Source: Bugula neritina (Eukaryota > Bryozoa > Gymnolaemata > Cheilostomatida > Bugulidae). From it: a DNA stretch of 64,000 bases. Numbering within the stretch: the first letter of the stretch is position 1; each line of letters opens with the position of its first letter. This document shows positions 55,801-64,000 of the stretch, piece by piece. The stretch is taken from the NCBI GenBank assembly GCA_964035545.1, contig OZ037765.1, forward strand, positions 16,300,698-16,364,697, given 5' to 3'. The notes below the pieces were generated by a model. The model did no database searches and was not told the origin of the DNA. It saw only the letters and a list, made by a program, of their open reading frames with translations. The position numbers and the translations under genes are program-made.

Positions 55801-56859
55801 AGTACTGGTGAGACCCCAAACCTCTTGATGCTCGGGAGAGAGACTCGTGTCCCTGACCATCTCACCTATCACGTTCCAGAGCAAGACAACTCGGTTCACG
55901 AGTATGCCAGTGAACTAGTGGAACGGATGAAGGCCGCACACGATATACTGCGTCAACAGCAGTGGAAGGTGCGGCACGAAGATTCCGATGAACCACCTCT
56001 CTATCAAACGGGAGATAAGGTGTGGATGGTCAATTACCGTAGGCGTCGCGGACAGGCTGATAAACTGAAGCCTAAGTTCGTAGGCCCCTACGTGGTCGTC
56101 GAGGCTATGCCCAATCATACGTACAAGATCGAGCGCTCAGGACAGGTGTCTATCCAGAATGAGTCTCGCTTGAAACCGTATTGGGCTAGCCCCGACGGAG
56201 TGGGAGAAGCCCCCCCGTTGTTGGAGCCCAGGAGGCAGACAACGACGCGCGGGCGACGGCGGCATGGACCTGAATACGAAGTGGTCATACCGCGGGAGGA
56301 AAACTTGGTGAGAGAGGAGCGGCAGCTTTTGTCAACAGAAGCGTGTCCGCCACCGCCGAGTCTAACTCCATCACTTCCAGAAACCGAGCCGGTTCCGGAA
56401 GTGCAAACCCCCACGGAGGGAGGGGCTCCATCCAGAGAACAAGAAGAGGTGACCGCTAACGGTGAAGTAGAGACGCCATTAGAGGCCCCTACTAACGAAC
56501 CGGCAAGCGTGTCACCCCCCCTAGAAAGGGGACAGCGTACGAGGAAACCCCCACCATATTTAAAAGACTTCGTATGTGACTGCATTAGAAGCGGCGCACA
56601 TGAAAGTCTAGGGGAAAACCTCACGATAAAATGTTGGAGTTGTGAACCCCACGCAAATATCAACTTTTGCGAGGGCGGAATAGTGGGAGGAATTAATGCG
56701 CGTAAAGCAAATAGTTCCGACCTCGTGCCTCAGAAACGATGCTCAGCCTTTTCTTATGCTGACATCACCAAAGGCAGACGTATCTCACAACCAGCTCCAA
56801 CCTTACCAAGAACGTTGAGTATGGACATTAATACCGAGTTCCCAGGTAAGCCAGTATAA
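52882..56859 (+). CDS. pol: Retrotransposon pol: (protease end)-RT-RNase H-integrase
   Basis: 1325 residues from the first ATG; the same frame is open from 52705 and includes the protease C-terminal half. RT: FSTLDLLSGYWQVPL and the catalytic YLDD at residues 357-360. RNase H: ILDTDASDQNVGAVLSQ and LRTDHAS. Integrase: an HHCC zinc finger (HKQAHAG…CEICQARK), catalytic Asp in VAVDLVGP, Asp in HSDQGAQF and Glu in VVERNNRM, then a GPY/F module (FVGPYVV) and NESRLKPYW. The last 240 or so residues are a Pro/Glu-rich tail with two CxxC-like segments (CDCIR, CWSCEP). No internal stop. A CAG-GTAAGC splice-donor-like site sits at 56843-56851, just before the stop. Confidence 0.95.
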   Translation: MPFLKQHQCRIDFSKSVVLMGGRELACVDKFGRPLVGGVQVVRNCTVPGRSRATIHCRVNSNRIARLGVVESAHERIQLASSLNRLTERGEVLVQCVNPFTEPIELPAGSMLGRFHSVQEEDVGPSLGDATAAPPRHPIQGRGAIPTHLRELYETASGGCASNRERQAMAKLLRDYGDVFSSGEHDVGLTGIVRHEIPLTAGTVPVRQPTRRLGPEKEKEVSRQVRDLLDRGLIEPAHSAWSSPVVLVRKKDGSWRFCVDYRKLNSVTIQDAYPLPRIDESLDALAGSKYFSTLDLLSGYWQVPLSPDAQEKAAFITRDGLWKWKVLPFGLTSAPATFQRLMEQVLSGLHWKTLLVYLDDVIVISPDFETHVSRLQEVFERLRGAGLKLKPSKCALLQPEVKYLGHVVGRNGVATDPEKVRAVEDWVTPQDLTGLRAFLGLVGYYRQYIPDFAGIAQPLNRLTAKGVTWQWTPVEQEAFDRLKGCLLTAPILAYPDPTLEYILDTDASDQNVGAVLSQVQEGREVVVAYYSKSLSPAERNYCTTRKELLAVIKSVKHFRPYLYGRKFRLRTDHASLIWLCKRAEPSSQVARWLEILAEFSYRIEHRPGKRHSNADGLSRRPDGGCKQCLNVERRDGGPPRCELETLAHHGAPFDWDQGQLRQGVDESPEDVKNLRANPVLAGNVRELKKLQEELPVVVADIYRAKKEGRRPSEERIRQGCAEFRLYCQRWDSLRIGQDGLLTISLAASGRHPERKRVVCPTAIRRELIWDTHKQAHAGVKRVISKLRLRWYWPQMERDVRLRVKQCEICQARKHSRPPGEAGRRRLYAGRPWQVVAVDLVGPMPLTPRGNNWILVLTDHFTRWADALAIPDASAPTVARALDQHVFCYFGLPEQIHSDQGAQFQSQLMSDLCHLWGVNQSRTTPYHPQGNGVVERNNRMLGDALRSLLLGRGQEEWDTVLPQVMRAYRSTPHTSTGETPNLLMLGRETRVPDHLTYHVPEQDNSVHEYASELVERMKAAHDILRQQQWKVRHEDSDEPPLYQTGDKVWMVNYRRRRGQADKLKPKFVGPYVVVEAMPNHTYKIERSGQVSIQNESRLKPYWASPDGVGEAPPLLEPRRQTTTRGRRRHGPEYEVVIPREENLVREERQLLSTEACPPPPSLTPSLPETEPVPEVQTPTEGGAPSREQEEVTANGEVETPLEAPTNEPASVSPPLERGQRTRKPPPYLKDFVCDCIRSGAHESLGENLTIKCWSCEPHANINFCEGGIVGGINARKANSSDLVPQKRCSAFSYADITKGRRISQPAPTLPRTLSMDINTEFPGKPV

Positions 56860-56891
56860 GTCTTGTATTCCTATTCATTGAAACGGGCTCG

Positions 56892-57950
56892 ATGCCAGTA
56901 AATTCTGAACTAATTCAGCAGATTGAATCAGAATTACTGGGAACCACGTTTCATGTGAATGACGATGAAGACACTGTAATGGCCGACGGTCTGTTAGACC
57001 TGGAGCTAGACACTGTTCTTGGTCAGTCCACACATGATTCATCAGTTCCTCGAGTGCATTCCAAAAGCTGTGACTCTCAGGCTAGCAACGGTCGACAGTC
57101 ACTAGAATTATGTTGTAAAGATCCACCGCGATCTAACAATAATTCTACTTTTGTAGACACACTCGCGCCCGTCTCTCCGGGCATGCCTTCTCTAGAGATG
57201 GCGTGGGACCCAGAGCCAGCCCCAACAACTTCTACAACCAGGCAACTGCCACCCCAGTTGGAAGCAACCTCCAACTGGATTACCCCTGCCACAGAGAGAG
57301 AGATTAGGACCCATCAAGGAGGTGAGAGTAACCGTGAATGCAACCTCTGCCAGCAGCGATTCACAACCCACCGCAGACTAAAAGTACACTTGCCGCAGCA
57401 CTACATCACCACTTTCTGCCCTTGCGGAGAATATAGCTACAATCGTGATTACCTATTGCGGCACCAACGTACTATGCAGTGTTATCAAGGGCATGTCTAT
57501 GAAGTAGACGAATCATCCTATCCTGCCTTTCTCAACGCCATCAAACCACTCATCACTGACTCAGCTCGGCTATCTCGCCTGGAGCAAGGCTTCCCTTCCC
57601 CGCGACCCATCATCTCTGGAGCCGCAGATAAACCTACACAGTCTACTAACTCTCCACCTCACAGTCCTCTACGCATGCCGCATACCTTTCCTCGTGTCGT
57701 ACTACAGAGGGTAGACACAAATGCGTATACACTCCCTCCTCCCCTTCCATCCTCAGAGCGGAAAAGACACAGACAGCCGACTTCCTCTCGCTCGTCCCCC
57801 TGGGCCCGCAACCTACGTGAAGTAGAAGCTAGGGCACACGACTTAGAGCAAGAAGTGTACAGACTGGCCCCACGGGTGCAGGCTGCATCCAGTGAACTCA
57901 AATATTTACAGGAGTCTATTAAACGCATGAAGCGTGCGGCCCGCAGTTAA
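56892..57950 (+). CDS. Third ORF of the retrotransposon: zinc-finger plus coiled-coil protein in env position
   Basis: 352 residues, starting 32 bases after the pol stop and ending 272 bases before the 3' LTR. The N-terminus is acidic (VNDDEDTVMADGLLDLELD). A canonical C2H2 finger has C150, C153, H166 and H170 (ECNLCQQRF…VHLPQH). A second, unusual finger has C176, C178, H191 and C197 (FCPCGEYSY…RHQRTMQC). A conserved-looking block (VDESSYPAFLNAIKPLITD) and a basic C-terminal heptad region (about 305-350) follow. No signal peptide or transmembrane segment was seen, so it is not an envelope protein. A nucleic-acid-binding role is inferred. It could act in regulation, integration targeting or host-silencing evasion; none of these is shown. 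Confidence 0.8.
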   Translation: MPVNSELIQQIESELLGTTFHVNDDEDTVMADGLLDLELDTVLGQSTHDSSVPRVHSKSCDSQASNGRQSLELCCKDPPRSNNNSTFVDTLAPVSPGMPSLEMAWDPEPAPTTSTTRQLPPQLEATSNWITPATEREIRTHQGGESNRECNLCQQRFTTHRRLKVHLPQHYITTFCPCGEYSYNRDYLLRHQRTMQCYQGHVYEVDESSYPAFLNAIKPLITDSARLSRLEQGFPSPRPIISGAADKPTQSTNSPPHSPLRMPHTFPRVVLQRVDTNAYTLPPPLPSSERKRHRQPTSSRSSPWARNLREVEARAHDLEQEVYRLAPRVQAASSELKYLQESIKRMKRAARS

Positions 57951-58211
57951 CTTGAGTCTACCTACAATTCCATACTACTCTTCCCCTACCTCTCTGTGGC
58001 ATTCCCTACCGTAATGGTGGCACGTACTCTACATGTAGATAGGACCTTCTCTTACTTATTACTTATTGTGCACGTTATATATACCTGTATATTTTATCAG
58101 TTGTTGTTTTTTTGTATATACTTTTATACTGTTCTCTTACCCCCCCCCCCACAACGAAGTATACGTTTTTTTATGTGAATCTTATTTTTATCAGAAAGTG
58201 GGCTTTCTGCT

Positions 58212-58219
58212 GGAGGGGG
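58212..58219 (+). other. Polypurine tract
   Basis: GGAGGGGG, three bases before the 3' LTR, in the position where plus-strand synthesis is primed in LTR elements. Confidence 0.75.
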
Positions 58220-58222
58220 CAG

Positions 58223-58528
58223 TGTGGTGGCTCGTGGAGCTACCAGCAACACAATACGCAAGGTTGCGTATTGACCCGGAACAATGTATTAGCCAATTAG
58301 CTAGGCTGTTTTATGAGTAATAGTAGCAGCTTCGCGCTACTAGCTCAGTTGAGGATAGTGCTGTAAATTAAATAGACGTGCGTATCATTACTGTTGTACA
58401 TTAGATTTTATTATGTATTCTTGTATTAAAATATAACGATATCTACTCGACTTAACTCGGTGAAGTTTCTCTAGTGATAAATAGATTCTCTTGGTGGCAC
58501 ATCAACCCTAAATCTGGAAAACATAACA
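58223..58528 (+). repeat. 3' LTR
   Basis: 306 bases identical to the 5' LTR at 51082-51387, followed directly by the ATAT target duplication. Confidence 0.97.
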
Positions 58529-58689
58529 ATATACACAAAACAAAAATTTGAGAAACCAAGAAGACAAATTTTAGGCCACTATAGAAGCTTTAGCCATCAA
58601 GAGAAATCATGCCATAGATACTATATTAATGATATTGCTATTGATATTCAAACTAAAGAAATTAGTGAAAAGACTTATAGTCATACTGA

Positions 58690-59130
58690 TGCAGACTGTA
58701 ATATCGCAGTTAAACTTAATGCCATTATTATAATTATACTTATAGTTCAAGTTATACTCATGGACTAAACCGATACGCCTAGACCTATAAGTATAAATAT
58801 AGTCTATGGACTATCAGTATCACTATCACTATGGCTATATTCCTACACTAACCATACATTTAGTTTTACACTTACAATAATACTGCTAGATGCTAGCAGT
58901 TATAGACATTGACTGATAGTGATACGACAGTGACAAGTGTATTTGTAGTGACTACCAGTATCACTGTATTAGATGTTAATAGTAATTATTAGTTATTTAC
59001 TACTAATAGTAATAGTAAACGATTAAATCAAAATGCAATACTAAAGGCCAGACTCAGTCTCGCTCTCGGACTAATAGTAAAACTATCACTATGACTATGA
59101 ACTATCAGCATGCTCATAGTGATAGTCATT
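58690..59130. repeat. Degenerate short-period repeat island
   Basis: Words such as ACTATCAGTATCACTATCAC, CTGATAGTGATACGACAGTG and TACTACTAATAGTAATAGTA, of the same type as the islands at 5400-6660 and 15060-15480. Confidence 0.5.
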
Positions 59131-59869
59131 GATACTGCATAGGTACAGTTAAAAACCAAGTCAAGGCTTAATTTTACAAATAGAATAAACACAATTATTT
59201 GCAAACAATAGCATTGTGTAAAATTCTTTTTTTTTAAAATTACGCTTCTACTTGAGCTGCTTTTTGGGTATTTTTCTTTCTTACTGTTACTGACCTTCAG
59301 GAGACCCACCTTTTATTCTGAAGTCGTGGGCACCTTACCTTGACATAGCGATTGACCACAGCTAAAACTGTTACTTTTGTACGCGAAGACGAGTTTTAGT
59401 ATCGAAAAGATAACTCTATAATTTATATCCCATGAATGCCCATATTTTGTTGTGATCGAATGCTCATCTGAACTTCCATCGCTTGCCGACTCCACGGAAG
59501 TTGTTAAAGTGAACACTGCCAATGGTAACTAACCACTATAGAAGTTGTCCTCAACCTTTAAACATTCCATCAAAGGTATAGGAGACCATCAGTTACAATA
59601 TTAGGCGTCAGCACCTTAAAAAAACTCTGTAGGCAACTCATTTTAAAACTGTGGAGTGTGTATGCGATTCCTTATAATAGTGGAGCCTTTATGAAGGATT
59701 TACCAATTTAGTTTATCTGCCTTGAAAATTTCTACTGATGGTCTTGTGACCTTGTGCACACCTACTTTGAAGAAAGAATAGCACAATTATTTTACAGCAC
59801 TTTGAAACACTTGATATTCATTCTTATGAATGTTTAATTGAACAAAAAAGGTTGAGCAAGAAAATTATG

Positions 59870-59875
59870 TTTATT
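59870..59875 (-). promoter_or_regulatory. Candidate poly(A) signal of the SERBP1/HABP4 gene
   Basis: AATAAA on the minus strand, about 560 bases past the stop codon at 60432. Confidence 0.3.
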
Positions 59876-60431
59876 GGTAATCTTCCATAGAATGATAAGT
59901 TTTTTGCATGGCAGCAGCTAAATAGCACACTATCAAACAAACGTTGCTAGAGATAATGAAGGTTTAATCTATGTACATAAAATCTTATTATTTTTGAAAA
60001 AGCACAAATACTGATCTATTTGCTACATAGTATTATGACCAGCAGTTCTTAACATGAGAGCAGATACAAACTATCTAATAATAACAACTCAGTTTAGTAA
60101 TATTCAAAGAGATAAAACTCAAAGTTTGTCAGTTTCAGAAGGCTTAGCCAGATAGGCAGCAGCATTAGTTGAGTACCACAGGAAGACTACTCAGTAAATA
60201 TGCAATTCTTGGTGGTACAACAACTAATGCTGACCACAAGTCAATGTCTATCCAATAAGCTTGATCTGGAGTTTAGATTTGTTTAGAGTTTAGATCTCCA
60301 GCTGGGCTCTCCAAGAGGTTCAGCTGCTTGCAAACATGTTAAAAAGAGCACAAATACAGAACTTTTGGTTACTGATCAAAACCAAGTAAAACGACTAATC
60401 AGTATTTTGACTAAAGAAGCACTTCAGAGAA

Positions 60432-62856
60432 TCATCGACTGCCTAAAGAAGGGAAATCATCTTCATTGTGTACTTGGGGTACAGCAGCCGATTTCTTATC
60501 TCCTCGATTGAATCCACCTCTAAAGTTACCCCCACGGCCACCACCAGCTCTGGGCCCCCGAGTAAAGCCACCTCGGCCACGTCCACCACGACCACCTCTA
60601 GATGGTCGGCCAGATTCGCCAAAGGTTATTTCGATGTTAAGTTTTTCAAGCGTGGATTTTGTGTTCTCTAGTTCCTATAAAAAGTTAATATACTGCTACA
60701 AATAAGAACATTTGAGTAAAGGAAGATAATGAAGTAAAAGCGCATATGACTAAAAGCCAGAAAGGAGTGGTTTGCTACACATATGAATAGATGATGATGC
60801 GAGCAGAATGTCATAGACTGCTATGGCAGAAAATAACTTCTCAAGATTTAGGTCAGATTTGTGTCCTCAGAAAAAAATTAGAAAATAGAAGCGGCATTTT
60901 CAAACAGATCAATTTTTACTAATATATTTAAATATTTTTTTTACTCATCATCATTCAGCTGTATGCTGCCATGTTTCAATAACTGACATCGACACTTGAT
61001 GGTAACAATAATAGAATTGGGAAATATTACTAGAAAGAGACTAGTGAAAATGTTCAATATTATTTCATAATTAAGAAGCCATAAGCAGGTATAAGCCTTA
61101 CCTGTTCTTCATCTTCACTTTCCTCTTCGTACTCATCTTCACTCGTGTCCCCCTTCTTCTTTCTCTGCAAGGCAACGGTTCCTTTCCATTGTTTAGTATC
61201 CGTACCTTCGTTGGCCTTCCTGACTTTAAACTCTGCCTTAGTTTTTGTTTGAGCAGCTTTCCATTCATCAAGGGTCATTTCCTTGGGTTCATCTACTGCT
61301 GGTTCTGCCACAACTTCACTATAAAAATCAACATACATTACATAATGACACAGTTTGTTAGAGAACAAACCTGCTATGGGAGACTAAGTTAGGAGTCCTA
61401 AACATTCATGAATGCATAGGTCACTCACTGATTACTGATTTATCCACCAAGTATTGTTCATATTTGTGTATTATAGCATAAAGCATAATTTATTTTAGTT
61501 TCTGATAAATTTCCAGGTTTAGTTGACTTGACCCAATTTTGCCTTCCAACAGCACTTGCAGCAAAATCTACAGCTAAAAGCTCACTAGGTGTTATTTACT
61601 GCTAGGTGGCTCCTAGTTTTACTACTTACAATAGTAGCCCAATAAATCAAAGCTAATTATTATTTTTCATTAGCATATGATAATTGCAGGACACTTTTCT
61701 GTTATCCAAAAAAGTGAATGGTCGCCGAGCAGCCAAATATCTATTAGTTAGCTTTTTTGGACTGCTAACACCAAGCATAATGCTACTCATTAACTAAAAT
61801 TCAATACTTAATAACTTGCCTAGTACCAGTTTCTTGTCCATCAACTCCATTCTCCATTGTCTCAGTTCCCTCTTTGATTTGATCTCCGTTGTGTTCAAGT
61901 TGAGATTGGATTTCATCGCCCCAGTTATGAGGTCCATTGCCTTCTCTCTTTTCAACTGACTTGACGCCAGTTTTATCACTTCCACTGTGGCGATCAAAGT
62001 CCCGCTTTGGCCTCCCGAATCCTCTCTGTGATCCTCTGCCCCTGGAACCAAAACCTCCTCTTCTTTCTCTAAAGCAGAAGTCAAAAAATTGAGCAACTTT
62101 CATTGCTTCAAAATAATATTGCTGTTTGTAAATTTTCTACACATTGAGTCTTAAGTTTAATGTTTCTTAGAAAAAATGATTGAACGTATATAGATAAATT
62201 TAAATGATACGACGGCACACCAGAATTTATTGTAAAATATGGGGGCCTTTTAAGTTAAAAACGGCTATTCTTATATTTGTCAACAGTTCAATTCTACAAT
62301 GTACCAATGTAACTAGCAACTTCCATGTATAAAGATGATGACAAATCTTACAAATTCAATTAAAGAAAATTCTAGCATCTTGGTCAGTAGACAATATTTT
62401 ATGGGCAACAGAGTACTCACTGAAAAGTTACACTTAGAGAAGGCGTTGGGAAATGAGAAGCCATAAGTCACTTTTTAATCAGAAATGTTGGGTTTGAAAG
62501 TACCACATACACATCACTTCAATTTATCAAATTGAACTTGGAATACACAATTTACTTTTACCAGCCTACTACTTTTTTAGAAAAATGCCATTACAGGCTA
62601 GCTGGCAGCCGGGTCTGAATCGCTGCCACTACTACAGTTACAGACTGTGACAATATCAAGGAAACTTGAAAGTATAATACTCAACTTTTAGATTATCAAG
62701 TCTATCTACATTCTACACAATCAAAATTAAACCTAATACTAAACGCACCCGCACACACCCGCACTCACCTATCAAAATTCTGTGGAGGTCTTTCAAAGTT
62801 CAAGTTATCTTTTTGGTTTTCTCTTGATTGTTGAGCCAATCTGGGCGGCTTATTCT
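60432..62856 (-). CDS. SERBP1: SERBP1/HABP4-family mRNA- and ribosome-binding protein, C-terminal four exons (5' end outside the window)
   Basis: Exons in transcription order: 62769-62856, 61820-62068, 61102-61318, 60432-60674, giving 264 residues in phase. The first seen exon starts in mid-codon at an acceptor, so the N-terminal exon(s) lie upstream, most likely past 64000. Hallmarks in order: an RGG stretch ([15 protein letters not shown]), [40 protein letters not shown], an acidic serine segment ([13 protein letters not shown]), a C-terminal RGG box ([11 protein letters not shown]) and the terminal EDDFPSLG. Known of the family: these proteins bind the 40S subunit and mRNA, clamp eEF2 on idle ribosomes (Stm1-like) and stabilise some mRNAs. 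Arg methylation of RGG boxes is usual. The intron after the second exon has a GC donor (AG-GCAAGT), which is the only way the two exons join in frame. HABP4 is the paralogous alternative name. Confidence 0.92.
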
Positions 62857-64000
62857 CTACAAGCAAAATATTATGAACACTACCTTTCAAAGATGACTGA
62901 AAGTAAGCAAAAATGAAGTGTGCACAGAAGCAGGCTCATAGCATACAATAGGAATTTATTAAATTATAATAGTAGTGATGAGTGCATAAAATACCAATAT
63001 CATAACCATTATCAATATTGATACAAGTTTTGCTTTGAGCCACCAGCTTTTGGCCAAAAAATCTCGAACTATATCAATATTTCATGAAAAATAAATCGTA
63101 TTTTTTGATAGAAATGATGATTAATTTTTTTAAAAAAATTAAGGCATCAAGGTCACACTAATAAAAAGTTGAAGAACCATCATAACTAATACCAAAGTCA
63201 TAGAAATTATTTGCAAAACAATCCGTTCAACGGTATGATCTGCAGTTGCGGTATGGAAAAGAACAAAAATTGTCAACACTGGTAACAATAATATGTCAAT
63301 TGAAATCAACTGGTAGCCATGGTCAAAATTTAAAATAATCAAAATCAATCTTTTTGTATTTATTTTTTAATTATCATTATGTAAACTAGTTTCTGTTCCT
63401 TTTAAATTTCAATTAAATTTGATATCATGATTATTTCGTAATCGAGTTAGTCATTAATGTAAATACCTATATTATCAAGTTTTAGTATTACTGAACAAAT
63501 TGTTCATTTTTACATAGTTTGAAATTATATTAGTAAGACAAAACAAGAGTTCTTATGATACATGTATATTAGAATTATGAGATTTATTATATTTTTATTC
63601 CGATTAGTAAACTATTGCTATTACTTCAGTATTACCATTAGGCAGAGTTGAGCCAGTACTTATAGCTATATTAAATACAATAGAAAATTATAATAACTTT
63701 AACTACTGCATTACTATTGCTCAGTCAGCGTATTACTAAGTCGGATAGTAAATTGATATTGTATTCAATTGCAATGAAATATGACTATTGTCTGAGAATA
63801 GTTTAGGTAATAATAAGTGAGAGCCTATACTAAAGGTAAGAGCAAGTCTAATAGTACTACTAATATTATTAAAAAATCATGCAAGTTTATAGTGATACTG
63901 ATAAGTCACTACCCCTTTGAAAACCACTGCTGGATAGGGTTTTTTTTACCGAGGTTCAAGTTCTTATCCATATGTGAATGTGGCACAGTAGCAATTATGA
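62857..64000. other. Probable intron of the SERBP1/HABP4 gene
   Basis: No exon was recognised on either strand. The first visible exon has an acceptor at 62857-62858, so this stretch is intronic unless a short 5' exon was missed. The end (63480-63910) has the degenerate short-period repeat texture seen elsewhere in the window. Confidence 0.5.
63480..63910. repeat. Degenerate short-period repeat island
   Basis: Runs such as AGTAAACTATTGCTATTACT, TAATAGTACTACTAATATTA and GTTTATAGTGATACTGATAA, with no fixed unit. Weaker than the other islands. Confidence 0.35.

Larger units (their letters stand above)
51082..58528 (+). mobile_element. Full-length Ty3/gypsy-class LTR retrotransposon with extra zinc-finger ORF
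   Basis: The element is 7447 bp with identical 306-bp LTRs (TG...CA). It is flanked by ATAT on both sides (51078-51081 and 58529-58532), a 4-bp target duplication. Internal order: tRNA-Leu-type primer site, gag, protease, RT, RNase H, integrase, a third ORF, polypurine tract. RT-RNase H before integrase is the Ty3/gypsy order. The interior is clearly GC-richer than the host DNA around it. Identical LTRs point to recent insertion. However, gag, protease and pol lie in different frames, and no gag zinc knuckle was found, so this copy may not be autonomous. It sits in opposite orientation to LMF2, with its 5' LTR about 295 bp upstream of the LMF2 start codon. Confidence 0.96.
58529..60431. other. 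Intergenic region between the retrotransposon and the SERBP1-type gene
   Basis: No exon was recognised. The right half is the probable 3' UTR of the minus-strand gene, with AATAAA on the minus strand at 59870-59875. Before the insertion, the left half was continuous with the LMF2 upstream region. It contains a degenerate repeat island at about 58690-59130. Confidence 0.55.

Noticed and set aside
56115-56663. Minus-strand open frame of 182 codons within pol
   Set aside because: Antisense shadow of the pol C-terminal tail; no conserved motif.

Overview
The window is nuclear DNA from an invertebrate animal. The host sequence is strongly AT-rich. Its genes are split by many short-to-medium GT-AG introns, and the proteins are all bilaterian families: a Hippo/MST kinase, an Ig-FN3 adhesion receptor, a lipase maturation factor, a ROCO GTPase and SERBP1/HABP4. 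No species can be named from the sequence. A lophotrochozoan-type genome (bryozoan, mollusc or annelid) would fit, but that is inference.

Layout. 306-4569 (minus): a complete 11-exon Hippo/MST kinase gene. 4570-9002: a 4.4 kb divergent intergenic region. 9003-29188 (plus): a complete 16-exon Ig-superfamily receptor with seven Ig domains, FN3 region, transmembrane helix and a C-terminal EVIV tail, best matching the architecture of Drosophila Echinoid. 30817-50787 (minus): a complete 14-exon LMF2-like gene. Its 11 kb sixth intron (36350-47403) contains, on the opposite strand, a complete 17-exon LRR-ROC-COR (MFHAS1-like) gene at 38167-46224. 51082-58528 (plus): a full-length Ty3/gypsy-class LTR retrotransposon, about 300 bp upstream of the LMF2 start codon. 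It has identical 306-bp LTRs, a 4-bp ATAT target duplication, a tRNA-Leu-type primer site, gag, protease, pol and an extra ORF with zinc fingers in the position where env would sit. It is much more GC-rich than the host DNA. 60432-62856 (minus): the last four exons of a SERBP1/HABP4 gene whose 5' end lies beyond the window.

Functional links. The first two genes are divergent neighbours. In Drosophila, Echinoid is a membrane regulator of the Hippo pathway, so this pairing deserves a synteny check, although it may be chance. The kinase carries a textbook DEVD-G caspase-type site between its kinase and SARAH domains. The LMF2/ROCO arrangement is a clear nested antisense gene pair.

Repeats. There is a 421-bp foldback with 200-bp arms in an LMF2 intron, a smaller foldback in an intron of the adhesion gene, and a 34/33-bp minisatellite with an exact 135-bp higher-order period in an intron of the ROCO gene. 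There is also a long (AT)n tract and several islands of degenerate short-period repeats. All exon models were worked out by eye from splice signals, reading phase and protein-family patterns. No database search was run.
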